DNA of 64,000 bases from Terrisporobacter petrolearius (GCF_020748185.1 NZ_JAHZMO010000004.1:114528-178527); one strand, 5' to 3'. Positions 46,537-55,596 are shown, numbered from the stretch's first letter. Notes: a model not told the origin generated them from the sequence alone. Made by a program: numbers and translations.

Positions 46537-47250
46537 ATGGCTATGTGGAATTCTTGGCGTGGTTGTAAAAAATGTAGCGATGGCTGTAAATATTGTTATA
46601 TTCATAAAGGAGATTATAAAAAAAGTATAAATACTAATGAAATAATCAAAACTAATGATTTTTACAAACCTATAGAAAAATATAAAAATGGAAGTTATAA
46701 AATAAAATCAGGTACTGTATATCTATGCTTTTCTTCTGATTTTTTAATTGAAGAAGCTGATTCATGGAGAGATGAATGTTGGAAAATGATAAAAGAAAGA
46801 AATGATTTAAAATTCTTGTTTTTAACAAAAAGAATAGACAGGTTTAAAAATTGTATTCCAAAGGACTGGAATGATGGTTATGATAATGTGATTGTATGTT
46901 GTACCATAGAAAATCAGAAAAATGCTGATTATAAATTACCTATTTTTAAAGATTTACCCATAGAGCATAAATGTATTACAGCTCAACCTTTACTTGAAAA
47001 TATAGATATACAAAAATATTTGAATGATATTGAACTTGTTGTAGTAGGTGGCGAATCAGATTATAATGCAAGGCCACTAAATTATGACTGGGTACTTAAT
47101 ATTAGAAATCAATGCATAAAAGCAAATGTTAATTTTGAGTTTAGACAATGTGGAACATACTTTATAAAAGATGAGAAGATGTACAAACTTCAAGTTAAAG
47201 ATTTATGCAAACAAGCAAAGTTAGCAAATATAAATTATAAAAAGAAATAA
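46537..47250 (+). CDS. DUF5131 (phage Gp37/Gp68-type) protein
   Basis: A 237-aa protein with an N-terminal Cys cluster, GCKKCSDGCKYCYIHKGDY, which resembles a radical SAM CxxxCxxC site, and later blocks YLCFSSDFLIEEAD, LFLTKRIDRF, ITAQPLLENI and VVGGESDYNARP. These are the marks of DUF5131, found in phages and mobile regions; relatives occur beside three-Cys-motif partner proteins, which is not the case here. Reaction unknown. ATG 46537 follows GGAGG; the ATG at 46522 precedes that site. Next gene 20 bases away. Confidence 0.85.
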   Translation: MAMWNSWRGCKKCSDGCKYCYIHKGDYKKSINTNEIIKTNDFYKPIEKYKNGSYKIKSGTVYLCFSSDFLIEEADSWRDECWKMIKERNDLKFLFLTKRIDRFKNCIPKDWNDGYDNVIVCCTIENQKNADYKLPIFKDLPIEHKCITAQPLLENIDIQKYLNDIELVVVGGESDYNARPLNYDWVLNIRNQCIKANVNFEFRQCGTYFIKDEKMYKLQVKDLCKQAKLANINYKKK

Positions 47251-47270
47251 AGAAATTAAGGGAGGGTTTC

Positions 47271-48296
47271 ATGGGGATAGATATAAATAGCAATATAAAA
47301 ATAGAAAAAATCAAAAAAGGTAATAAAAATCTAATTACAGATGTAAAAGGTATTAAGGTAGGACATGTAACATTAAATTCTAAAAATATAAAAACAGGTG
47401 TCACTGCCTTACTACCACATGAAAACAATATATTTAAAGAAAAGGTAATGGCAGCAAGTTATGTTATAAATGGATTTGGCAAAAGTGTTGGACTTATTCA
47501 AATAGACGAACTTGGAACTTTAGAAACACCAATAATACTTACAAACACACTAAGTGTGGGAACATGCACTACAGCACTGATTAAATATATGTTAAAAAGT
47601 AATGAAGATATTGGTGTAACTACAGGAACAGTAAATCCCGTGGTTATGGAGTGTAATGATGGGTATTTAAATGATATTAGAGGCCTACATATTAAAGAAG
47701 AGCATGTTAAAGAAGCTATAGAAAATGCATCTGTAGATTTTAAAGAGGGATGCATTGGAGCTGGCATGGGCATGAGTTGCTATGAATTAAAAGGGGGAAT
47801 AGGGTCATCTTCAAGAGTTGTTGACCTAGATTATAAAGAATACACAGTAGGTAGCTTAGTTCTTACAAATTTAGGTCTAAAAGGCGATTTAATATTGGAT
47901 AATAAAAACATCGGTGAAAATATAAATACTATGGACAATTATGAAAAAGAAAAGGGCTCTATAATAATTATCATTGCTACGGATATTCCTCTTAGTGAAA
48001 GACAGTTAAAAAGAGTAGCCAAGAGAGCAAGTGTGTCTCTTGCTAGAACTGGGTCCTATTTAGGCAATGGAAGTGGAGATATTGTTCTTGCTTTTACTAC
48101 TGCTAATAAAGTGCCTCATTATAAAAATAGTGATATCTTATCTTTTAATATGATTCATGATGATGAAATAGATAAGGTATTTAGAGCAGTTGTTGAGTCT
48201 GTTGAAGAGTCGATTATAAGTTCTATGTTACATGCAATTACAGTTGTGGGTAGGGATGGTCATATTAGAAAAAGTATAAATGAGTATATGAAATAG
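47271..48296 (+). CDS. P1/S58-family aminopeptidase (DmpA-like)
   Basis: A 341-aa Ntn-like hydrolase that self-cleaves before its nucleophilic Ser/Thr. ITDVKGIKVGHVTL near the N-terminus, the GTLETPIILTNTLSVG block, and YTVGSLVLTNLG, with the Gly-Ser cleavage site near residue 200, are typical of DmpA/BapA L-aminopeptidase/D-esterases. The later segment RRVAKRASVSLARTGSY-type (KRVAKRASVSLARTGS) is also conserved. It would trim small N-terminal residues or beta-amino peptides. GGGAGGG site; probably co-transcribed with the DUF5131 gene. Confidence 0.9.
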   Translation: MGIDINSNIKIEKIKKGNKNLITDVKGIKVGHVTLNSKNIKTGVTALLPHENNIFKEKVMAASYVINGFGKSVGLIQIDELGTLETPIILTNTLSVGTCTTALIKYMLKSNEDIGVTTGTVNPVVMECNDGYLNDIRGLHIKEEHVKEAIENASVDFKEGCIGAGMGMSCYELKGGIGSSSRVVDLDYKEYTVGSLVLTNLGLKGDLILDNKNIGENINTMDNYEKEKGSIIIIIATDIPLSERQLKRVAKRASVSLARTGSYLGNGSGDIVLAFTTANKVPHYKNSDILSFNMIHDDEIDKVFRAVVESVEESIISSMLHAITVVGRDGHIRKSINEYMK

Positions 48297-48468
48297 CGAG
48301 TTGTCCAAAAGATGATTTAAAATAAATATAAAAAACTGGCTAGGAATCGAATTTTACGATAAAAATAAAAGATTCCTCTTAGAGGGGCATAACTTTATTA
48401 AAACACTATCTTTACGTTTACAGTTTGTAGGAGATGAATAGGAAATATAAGTTCTATTAAAATATAAG

Positions 48469-48515
48469 AAGACTATATTGGATACAAATAATAATCCTAT
48501 ATAGTCTTTATATTT
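48469..48515 (+). terminator. Weak terminator
   Basis: AAGACTATAT and its complement with GG/CC extension; the T-tract is poor (TATATTT). Confidence 0.5.
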
Positions 48516-48604
48516 GTATTAAAATATTTAAATTTAATTATATGTATAAATAATATATTGTATACTTTTCATAAAATGTTCTTTTATATTAATTTAATTA
48601 TTAT

Positions 48605-48650
48605 AATGAGAGTATATTAATGTGAAACATCATTTCTCATTGTGGAATGA
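48605..48650 (+). promoter_or_regulatory. Nested inverted repeats, candidate IclR operator
   Basis: AATGAGA (48605-48611) pairs with TCTCATT (48635-48641), and TCATT-GTGG-AATGA occupies 48637-48650. They lie 38-83 bases before panE, where the operon's own IclR-family regulator might bind. No consensus for this regulator is known; inference from position only. Confidence 0.35.
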
Positions 48651-48687
48651 TACATTGATAATACATTTTTTATAAGGGGATATATGA

Positions 48688-49599
48688 ATGAATATTGGAA
48701 TTTTAGGTGCAGGGGCTATGGGAAGTCTATATGGTGGATTATTATCGCGAAATAATGATGTATATTTAATAGATATATGGAAAAAACATGTAGATACCAT
48801 AAATATTAATGGATTAAAAATAGTTAATAAAGACGATGAGATTAAATTTTATCCTAAAGCTACAATTGATGCAAATTTATTACCAAAATTAGATTTAGTA
48901 ATAGTGTTTGTGAAATCAATACATACACTAAAAGTTATTCAAGATAACAAAGATATCATTGGTGATGAAACCATAGTACTATCATTACAGAACGGCTATG
49001 GTAATGCTGAGGAAATAGTGACAGTAGTAAAAAAAGAAAATATAATTGTAGGGACTACTTCAAATGGAGCAACTTTATTAGGACCGGGAAAAATCAAACA
49101 TGCTGGATCAGGAATAACATATGTTGGATCACTTGATAAAAATTCACTTCATAAAGCAGAGAAAATAAAACAAATCATGAGAGAATGCGATATTGAAACA
49201 GATATAAGTGATAATATATTAGAACTTATATGGTCAAAATTAATCGTAAATGTGGCAATAAATCCAATTACAGCACTTTTAAGAATAGAAAATGGGAAAT
49301 TATTAGAATCTAGTTATACGCTTAATTTAATGAGAAATCTAGTATATGAAGGCGTAGATGTAGCTAGAGCACTAGGACTAAACTTTGAAAAGGAAAGTAC
49401 CTTTGAGAAAGTCAAAGATGTAGCTAAGAATACTTACAATAATAAATCTTCAATGTTACAAGATGTTTTAAATGAAAGAGAGACTGAAATAAGTAAAATA
49501 AACGGGGCTGTGGTAAAAGAGGGGAGCAGGTTAGGTATATCTACTCCAATAAATGAAACAGTAGTAATGCTTGTAAAATCAATTAGGTATTGTAAATAA
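48688..49599 (+). CDS. panE: 2-dehydropantoate 2-reductase (ketopantoate reductase)
   Basis: A 303-aa enzyme interconverting 2-dehydropantoate and D-pantoate with NADP(H). The Rossmann motif GILGAGAMGSLYGG is at residues 4-17. The catalytic Lys lies in IWSKLIVNVAINP near residue 176, and NGYGNAE follows the VLSLQ strand. It is first in a six-gene operon (spacings 12, 12, -1, 48 and 7 bases). In a biosynthetic setting it makes pantoate; with an importer and an amidohydrolase behind it, the reverse oxidation of pantoate is also plausible. AAGGGGA site. Confidence 0.93.
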   Translation: MNIGILGAGAMGSLYGGLLSRNNDVYLIDIWKKHVDTININGLKIVNKDDEIKFYPKATIDANLLPKLDLVIVFVKSIHTLKVIQDNKDIIGDETIVLSLQNGYGNAEEIVTVVKKENIIVGTTSNGATLLGPGKIKHAGSGITYVGSLDKNSLHKAEKIKQIMRECDIETDISDNILELIWSKLIVNVAINPITALLRIENGKLLESSYTLNLMRNLVYEGVDVARALGLNFEKESTFEKVKDVAKNTYNNKSSMLQDVLNERETEISKINGAVVKEGSRLGISTPINETVVMLVKSIRYCK

Positions 49600-49611
49600 G
49601 GAGGATTAAAT

Positions 49612-50862
49612 ATGAATAATCAATACGAAAAAGTAATGGAAAAATTAGACTCAGAAGGTCTAATAAAATTTACTCAGGAGTTGATTCAGATAAATAGTGT
49701 GTATGATCCTGAAGATACAAATGCTAATGAAACAAATGCGGCACAATATGTATTTGACTTTTTACAAAAAGAAGGCTTTGAGGTTTATATGGAAGAGGCA
49801 GTAAAAAATAGACCTAATGTAATTGCTTTTTTAAGGGGAGATGAAGAAGGCAAAACTATTTTGTTTGAAGGTCATACGGATGTTGTTTCAGCAGGTGATT
49901 TTAGTCAATGGACTTATAATCCATTTGGTGGAGAGATAGTAAAAGTAAATGGTAAAGAAAGAATTTATGGTAGAGGCGCTTGTGACACAAAGCAAAATCT
50001 TGCAGCTGCAATATATGCAGCAAAAGCTATAAAGGATTCTAATGAGAAATTTAAAGGAAATATATTACTGTGTATACCATGTGATGAAGAAGGTTTAATG
50101 TTAGGAATAAAAAGCTTCATAAAAAATGGATGGGCGGACAATGTAAATGCAGCTGTCATATGTGAGCCCGAAGAAAAAAATTTATGTATATTTCAAAAAG
50201 GTGCTTTAAGAATAAAAATAAATTTCTATGGGAAAATGGCACATGGGTGTATGCCACTTTCAGGAAACTGTCCTAATTGGGCTGTAGGTAAAGTAATATG
50301 TGAGCTTAGAAGGTTAGAGACTTTTGAAAAATATAGATTGGGAAGACATGAATATCTTGGGTATCCAAGTATAACACCAACTATGATTCAAACTCCAATA
50401 AATGGAGTATCTCAAATAAACGTTATTCCATCAGATGCATATGTAACACTAGATATAAGAACTGTTCCAGGCCAAGAACATGAAGGAATAAAAAGACAAA
50501 TACAAGGAATACTAGACGACTTCTCTTCGCAATTTAGAGAAGGAGATGATAAGTTTACTGCAACTATTGAGGTATTAGACGACAGACCATGGACAGAAAC
50601 CTCAAGAGATGAACCAGTAGTAAAATCTATAGCAAAAGCTTATAGAAATGTAATGAAGGCAGAACCTATATATAATGGAGTTCCAGGAGCTACAGACGGT
50701 ACTTTTATACAATGTCAAAAAGGAATACCCGTAATAGTAACAGGTGCAGGTGATAGAGAAGTTCCTCACCAAGTCGATGAATGGTGCGAATTAGAGGATA
50801 TTATTGAAACTTCAAAAATATATATCCTTACAGCTCTATATTATTTAAATGAAGAATATTAA
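49612..50862 (+). CDS. M20-family zinc amidohydrolase (ArgE/DapE-like)
   Basis: A 416-aa metallo-amidohydrolase. Metal and catalytic residues are visible: H88 and D90 (EGHTDV), D125 (GRGACDTK), catalytic E159 with E160 (PCDEEGL), and later ICEPEEKN. The dimerisation domain spans about 200-310 and ends before the last His (PHQVDEW). M20 enzymes cleave amide bonds of small molecules and dipeptides. Lying between panE and panF, it could hydrolyse the pantoate-beta-alanine amide of pantothenate (pantothenase activity); that substrate is inference. AGGAGG site. Confidence 0.9.
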   Translation: MNNQYEKVMEKLDSEGLIKFTQELIQINSVYDPEDTNANETNAAQYVFDFLQKEGFEVYMEEAVKNRPNVIAFLRGDEEGKTILFEGHTDVVSAGDFSQWTYNPFGGEIVKVNGKERIYGRGACDTKQNLAAAIYAAKAIKDSNEKFKGNILLCIPCDEEGLMLGIKSFIKNGWADNVNAAVICEPEEKNLCIFQKGALRIKINFYGKMAHGCMPLSGNCPNWAVGKVICELRRLETFEKYRLGRHEYLGYPSITPTMIQTPINGVSQINVIPSDAYVTLDIRTVPGQEHEGIKRQIQGILDDFSSQFREGDDKFTATIEVLDDRPWTETSRDEPVVKSIAKAYRNVMKAEPIYNGVPGATDGTFIQCQKGIPVIVTGAGDREVPHQVDEWCELEDIIETSKIYILTALYYLNEEY

Positions 50863-50874
50863 GGAGGATAAAAA

Positions 50875-51198
50875 ATGGATGATAATAAATGGGAAAAAGA
50901 TATTTTAATTGAAGACCCAAGGTTTAAACAGTGCAATAAAGAAGCCATAATGGTTTTTTGTATTGGTATCGTTAACTTAATATGGTGGTTTGCATGGGGA
51001 TATGGTTTAGGTTCACAACCTATTTCTGAATATACCTATGTGCTAGGATTTCCAATGTGGTTCTTTATGAGTTGTATAGTAGGAAGTATATTATTTTCCA
51101 TTATTACAGTAATTATGATAAATAAGTTTTTTAAGAATATGTCTCTGGAAGCCTTATCTGAAGATGAAGTAGAACAATATAGAAAGGAGTATAAATAA
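50875..51198 (+). CDS. yhdT: YhdT-family small membrane subunit (DUF997)
   Basis: A 107-aa protein with two hydrophobic segments (residues 24-44 and 62-85) and a charged C-terminus. The N-terminal EDPRFKQCNKEA and WWFAWGYGLGS are typical of YhdT, which in many bacteria is encoded directly before the pantothenate symporter PanF. Its stop codon overlaps the panF start by one base, a sign of coupled translation. It is probably an accessory subunit of the symporter. Confidence 0.9.
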   Translation: MDDNKWEKDILIEDPRFKQCNKEAIMVFCIGIVNLIWWFAWGYGLGSQPISEYTYVLGFPMWFFMSCIVGSILFSIITVIMINKFFKNMSLEALSEDEVEQYRKEYK

Positions 51199-52703
51199 TG
51201 AATTCGTCGGTTGATTATGGAGTATTGATTCCTATATTATTATATTTTGCTGTGGTATTTGGCGTAGGTTTTTATTCTATGAAATTCGTTAACAAAGCTA
51301 GAAATAGCAATGGTGAAGGTAGCGAATTCATGGATGAATATATGACAGGCGGAAGAGGGCTTGGTGGATTTGTTTTAGCTATGACATTAGTAACTACTTA
51401 TTTAAGTGCGGGGAGTTTCATAGGTGGTCCTGGAACAGCTTACACTCAAGGACTAGCATGGGTATTCTTGGCAATGGCCCAGATGCCCACAGGATACTTT
51501 ACTTTAGCAGTATTAGGTAAGAAATTTGCCATAGTTTCAAGAAAAATAAAAGCTGTTACAATAACAGACTTTTTAAGAGAAAGATATAAATCAGATGTAG
51601 TGGTTATATTAACATCATTATCTATAATAGTGTTTTTTATAGCTGCAATGTCAGCTCAATGGGTAGGAGCAGCTAGATTATTACAGGGATCCGTAGGTCT
51701 TCCATATAAAGTAGCATTAGCTGCGTTTGGTATAACTGTTATAGTTCATACGGTAATTGGAGGATTTAGAGCTGTTACTTTATCAGATACAGTACAAGGT
51801 GTAATAATGACAATTGCAACAATTGCTATTTTTGTAGGAACAGTAGTAGCTGGTGGAGGAGTAGAAACTATAGTTACAAATATGAGGGGTATAAATGAAG
51901 GTCTTATCACACCTTTTGGTGTAACAGATGGAATGATGACTATGGCATGGGTAACATCTTTTTGGATTTTAGTTGGATTCGCCGTTATAGGTATACCTTC
52001 TGTATCCCAAAGAGCTATGAGTTATAAAGATACGGACAGCCTTCATAAAGGTATTAAATATGGAACAATAGTATCAGTTATATTACTATTAGGAATGCAT
52101 TTAGTTGGAGCTTTTGGAAGTACTTTAGTTACAGGTATTGAATCAGGAGATTTAGTAGTACCAACATTAACAACTGAATTATTCCCATCTGTAGTAGCAG
52201 GATTATTATTAGCAGGACCATTAGCATCAATAATGTCAACAGTAGATTCTCAGCTACTTGTAGCTTCTGGAGCTATAGTGAATGATATATATACTAATTA
52301 TATAAATCCTAAGATTAAGTCAAGTTCTAAAATTGTTGGGAAAATAAGTATACTAGCAACAAGTATATTAGGTATAATTATATTTATAGTATCTTATAAT
52401 CCTCCAGAGTTAATAGTCTGGCTAAACTTATATGCTAATGCTGGGATAATATCTACTTTTTTATGGCCAATTATATTGGGACTATATTGGAAAAGAGCAA
52501 ATGCACAAGGCGCTTTAGCAGCAATTATATCAGGTATAGGAACTTATGTATTATTTAGTTATATATGGCCTAGACCTTTAGGAATGCATACTATTGTATT
52601 ACCTTTAATTATTTCACTAGTTTTATTCATAATAGTTTCAAAATCAACCAAGTCACCAACTAAGGAGACAATAGAACTATTTTGGGGAGTATATTCTAAA
52701 TAA
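51198..52703 (+). CDS. panF: Sodium/pantothenate symporter
   Basis: A 501-aa SSS-family symporter with about thirteen helices. YMTGGRGLGGFVLAMTL, TYLSAGSFIGGPG with ALAGxxF-like spacing, and GPLASIMSTVDSQLLVASGAIV, the SSS sodium-site region, are intact. Pairing with YhdT and the sequence GIPSVSQRAMSYKD point to PanF rather than proline or sugar carriers. It imports pantothenate with Na+. In this operon it would supply the substrate for the neighbouring amidohydrolase. Confidence 0.93.
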   Translation: MNSSVDYGVLIPILLYFAVVFGVGFYSMKFVNKARNSNGEGSEFMDEYMTGGRGLGGFVLAMTLVTTYLSAGSFIGGPGTAYTQGLAWVFLAMAQMPTGYFTLAVLGKKFAIVSRKIKAVTITDFLRERYKSDVVVILTSLSIIVFFIAAMSAQWVGAARLLQGSVGLPYKVALAAFGITVIVHTVIGGFRAVTLSDTVQGVIMTIATIAIFVGTVVAGGGVETIVTNMRGINEGLITPFGVTDGMMTMAWVTSFWILVGFAVIGIPSVSQRAMSYKDTDSLHKGIKYGTIVSVILLLGMHLVGAFGSTLVTGIESGDLVVPTLTTELFPSVVAGLLLAGPLASIMSTVDSQLLVASGAIVNDIYTNYINPKIKSSSKIVGKISILATSILGIIIFIVSYNPPELIVWLNLYANAGIISTFLWPIILGLYWKRANAQGALAAIISGIGTYVLFSYIWPRPLGMHTIVLPLIISLVLFIIVSKSTKSPTKETIELFWGVYSK

Positions 52704-52751
52704 ATAATTTTTAAATAATGATAGACTATAACTATTTTGGGGGCTATTTAT

Positions 52752-53576
52752 ATGAAAAAGAAAGTAAGTGTTTTAGATTTAAAGCAAATGAAACAAGAAG
52801 GCAAAAAATTCACTATGGTGACAGCATACGATTATACAAGTGCATCTATAGTTAATGCGTCAGATGTAGAGCTAATTCTAGTAGGAGATTCTCTAGGTAT
52901 GGTAATAATGGGATACGATAGTACTACAGGTGTTACAATGGAAGAAATGATTCATCACATAAAACCTGTTGTAAAAGGAGCTCCAAATACATTTATAGTT
53001 GGAGATATGCCTTTTGGATCATATAATGTGACTATAGAAAAATCTATAGAGAATGCAAATAGAATAATAAAGGAAACAGGTTGTGACTGTGTTAAGTTGG
53101 AAGGTGGTGTAGAATTTGCAGATACTATAGCAGCCATAGTAAGAGCGGGTATACCAGTTATGGCTCATTTAGGTTTAACACCTCAAACAACAGCACAATT
53201 AGGCGGGTTTAAAGTTCAAGGTAAGGATTTAAAAACTGCAAATAAATTAATAGAAGATATAACGGCAGTTTCTAAAGCAGGGGCATTTGCAGCAGTAGTA
53301 GAATGTGTTCCTTCACAAGTTGCTAAAGTGATGTCGGAGTCTGTAGATATACCTATAATTGGAATTGGAGCAGGACCAGATGTGGAAGCTCAAGTATTAG
53401 TAACTCAAGATATGATGGGTATGTATGACAAGTTTACACCTAAATTCGTAAAGAAATACTCAAATATAAGAGACATAATGATAAAAGTATACAATGAATT
53501 CAGTGGTGAGGTAAGTAGGGGTTCATTCCCATCATCAGAATATAGTTTTAATATAAAAATAGAAGGGTTAGAATAA
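52752..53576 (+). CDS. panB: 3-methyl-2-oxobutanoate hydroxymethyltransferase
   Basis: A 274-aa TIM-barrel enzyme that interconverts 2-ketoisovalerate plus methylene-tetrahydrofolate with 2-dehydropantoate. Mg2+ and substrate residues lie in LVGDSLGMVIMGYDST, FIVGDMPFGSY, CVKLEGG, MAHLGLTPQ and PIIGIGAGPD. The ATG at 52752 is used; the GGGGG site lies between it and a TTG at 52737. panC and panD, the usual partners, are absent; the next gene is the regulator. Confidence 0.95.
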   Translation: MKKKVSVLDLKQMKQEGKKFTMVTAYDYTSASIVNASDVELILVGDSLGMVIMGYDSTTGVTMEEMIHHIKPVVKGAPNTFIVGDMPFGSYNVTIEKSIENANRIIKETGCDCVKLEGGVEFADTIAAIVRAGIPVMAHLGLTPQTTAQLGGFKVQGKDLKTANKLIEDITAVSKAGAFAAVVECVPSQVAKVMSESVDIPIIGIGAGPDVEAQVLVTQDMMGMYDKFTPKFVKKYSNIRDIMIKVYNEFSGEVSRGSFPSSEYSFNIKIEGLE

Positions 53577-53583
53577 AGGGATA

Positions 53584-54348
53584 ATGGAAGAGGAAAATAG
53601 ATATTTAATAAAATCTTTAATAAAAGCATTCAATGTATTAGAATTAGTAGTAAAAAATGAAAAAATGAGTATATCTGAAATCAATGATATAACAAAATTA
53701 GGTAAAAGTACTATACACAGACTATTATCTACATTTAAAGATATGAATTATATTGATCAAAACAAAGAAGATAATACGTACTTTGCAACGATTAAAATCT
53801 TTGAACTTGGAAATAGCGTAACAAATAAGATGCCAATAAAAAATATTGCAAAACCTTATTTGCAAAAACTATATGAAGAATGTAATGAAACAGTAAATTT
53901 AGGTGTAATAATAGGCGATGATATCATATATTTAGATAAAATTATGACTAAAGAACCATTAAGAATTGATTTAGAGATAGGGAAAAAGGTACCAGTTTAC
54001 TGTAGTTCATTAGGTAAATCTATGTTAGCCTTTAGTAACAGCATGAATCTTAATACAATAAAATTCGAAAAATTCACAAATAAAACAATATCTAACAAGA
54101 AGGATCTTATAAAAGAACTAGAATCTATTAAAGAAAATGGCTATGCCTTTGATGATGAAGAGTATATAGAATATTTATCTTGCATTTCTGTTCCTATAAA
54201 AAATGGAGAAGGTATAGCTATAGCAAGTATAAGTATAGCTATTCCAACTATAAGATTAGATGAAGATAAAAAGCAAAACTTTATAACTTTATTAAAATTT
54301 TATGCAAAAAAAATAGAAGAAGATATGTTAAATCGTTATTCTATTTAA
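53584..54348 (+). CDS. IclR-family transcriptional regulator
   Basis: A 254-aa regulator. The N-terminal winged helix-turn-helix (IKAFNVLELVVKNEKMSISEIN, then KLGKSTIHRLLSTFKDMNYI) spans residues 10-60. The effector domain has VNLGVIIGDDIIYLDKI, PVYCSSLGKSMLAF and CISVPIKNGEGIAIASISIAIP. IclR proteins mostly control catabolic or transport operons in response to a small acid. It is the last gene of the panE operon, seven bases after panB, and may regulate the operon through the palindromes near 48605-48650. Confidence 0.93.
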   Translation: MEEENRYLIKSLIKAFNVLELVVKNEKMSISEINDITKLGKSTIHRLLSTFKDMNYIDQNKEDNTYFATIKIFELGNSVTNKMPIKNIAKPYLQKLYEECNETVNLGVIIGDDIIYLDKIMTKEPLRIDLEIGKKVPVYCSSLGKSMLAFSNSMNLNTIKFEKFTNKTISNKKDLIKELESIKENGYAFDDEEYIEYLSCISVPIKNGEGIAIASISIAIPTIRLDEDKKQNFITLLKFYAKKIEEDMLNRYSI

Positions 54349-54503
54349 TAAACTCTAAAGAAGTTTTCTTATATACTTACTTATCATCAAATATATGATT
54401 TAATCAATACTTGACTAACTAATGAACTAAAAAATCAAAAGAAGTATCTAATTGACTACAAATAAATATGCCAAATATGATTACAATATTCAAGAACTTG
54501 ATT

Positions 54504-54534
54504 TAGAGAATCCAATAAGAGGATTCTCTTTTTA
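54504..54534. terminator. Bidirectional terminator
   Basis: AGAGAATCC/GGATTCTCT with a 7-nt loop and T5 on the plus strand; A-rich on the other side. Serves the convergent CAT gene and possibly the pan operon. Confidence 0.8.
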
Positions 54535-54551
54535 TGTATTAACTAAATTAT

Positions 54552-55214
54552 TTATTTCATCCAACTTTCAGGTGAATTCATATATTCTTGGAATTTCTCT
54601 AAAAATAATCCTACATGATATCCATCTGCCACAGCATGATGAACTGTAATAGAAAAAGGCATCATTTTTTTATTACCTTCTTCAAAAAACTTCCCACCTT
54701 GCATAATAGGAGAATAGGTAGTCATAGTTGCAAATGGCACAGGAGTATAGCTAGAAAATTCTATCCATGGTAACATGCCTATCATAAAGTTATTTTGTGG
54801 AGCCATTTCAGTTTTAGCCATAGGTCCATGATTATCACCATATTTATTTTGGTCATCCATATAATTCTTATAGAAAATATCAAAATCATCATCATATTCT
54901 GTCCACATATTTGACATAGTGTTATCATCTTTATGTAAAATTGCATAAGACGGATGTAAAACTTCGTAATAACCTAGTTCACCATCTAAATAGGCAACTC
55001 TAAATTCCTTCAATTCACTTATTACCTTTGAAGCAACGTATAAATAAGCTGGAAAAAATTTTTTCTGTTTAGCTTTTACCATATTATAGGCATTGGTAAT
55101 ATCAATATTTACACTGATACTGTATCCAGTTGGTAACATTTTTGTAAAATAATAAAAATATTGAGATCTATTCCACTTTTTTAAATCTATTTTATGAAAA
55201 TTCTCATTTAACAT
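54552..55214 (-). CDS. Type A chloramphenicol acetyltransferase family protein
   Basis: A 220-aa trimeric-type CAT homologue. It begins NFHKIDLKKWNRSQYFYYF and has the active-site motif HHAVADG with catalytic H193, plus the conserved FMIGMLPWIEFSSY...PIMQGGKFFEEG region. CAT transfers acetyl from acetyl-CoA to chloramphenicol. All hallmark residues appear present, but many clostridial CatA-like proteins differ in activity. The start is taken as ATG 55214, six bases inside a longer form, to fit the GAAGGG site. No mobile element directly flanks it. Confidence 0.85.
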   Translation of the reverse strand: MLNENFHKIDLKKWNRSQYFYYFTKMLPTGYSISVNIDITNAYNMVKAKQKKFFPAYLYVASKVISELKEFRVAYLDGELGYYEVLHPSYAILHKDDNTMSNMWTEYDDDFDIFYKNYMDDQNKYGDNHGPMAKTEMAPQNNFMIGMLPWIEFSSYTPVPFATMTTYSPIMQGGKFFEEGNKKMMPFSITVHHAVADGYHVGLFLEKFQEYMNSPESWMK

Positions 55215-55396
55215 TTGCATCCCTTCTTTCTTAATCTGATTTATAAAACAAGTATATTATAAAATTCTTAACTTTGTAATCTATCCTCCGTAGAGTTTAA
55301 CTCTACTAAAAGTAAATTTTGTTTCTATGTATAAATAAATATGTTAAATTGTAATAATATTTTTAGTATAATAAAACGTTACTACCATATTTAAAA

Positions 55397-55498
55397 ATGC
55401 AGGATAAAAATAAAAACTGTAGTTTTTTAGACCAAGAAGGTAGATGTATGATTTATAAATATTTACCTGAAATAAAAAATAGATTGGGAATTATTTAG
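55397..55498 (+). pseudogene. Short remnant resembling a YkgJ-type Cys-cluster protein
   Basis: A 33-aa ORF, MQDKNKNCSFLDQEGRCMIY..., recalls the CPFLxxxGRCxIYExRP motif of YkgJ-type metal-binding proteins. There is no ribosome site, and the ORF ends after 33 residues, so it is probably a fragment. Confidence 0.3.
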
Positions 55499-55556
55499 TA
55501 AACTAAGCATATAATTTACGCCAACCTAAAAAAATATAAATAAACAAGGAACTGAA

Positions 55557-55596
55557 AAGGGCGTATCAAAAAAGATACGCCCTTGAAATTTCTTTT
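55557..55596. terminator. Strong hairpin with modest T-tract
   Basis: An 11-bp perfect GC-containing stem AAGGGCGTATC with its complement and A6 loop; T5 follows after a short gap. Confidence 0.55.

Larger units (their letters stand above)
48297..48687. other. Intergenic region before the panE operon
   Basis: Holds a weak terminator (48469-48515) and palindromes near 48605-48650. A GGAATC/GATTCC hairpin lies around 48343-48380. No ORF of interest. Confidence 0.45.

Noticed and set aside
54452..54649. 65-aa ORF beginning at a TTG
   Set aside because: It runs through the terminator and the 3' end of the CAT gene; no good ribosome site.
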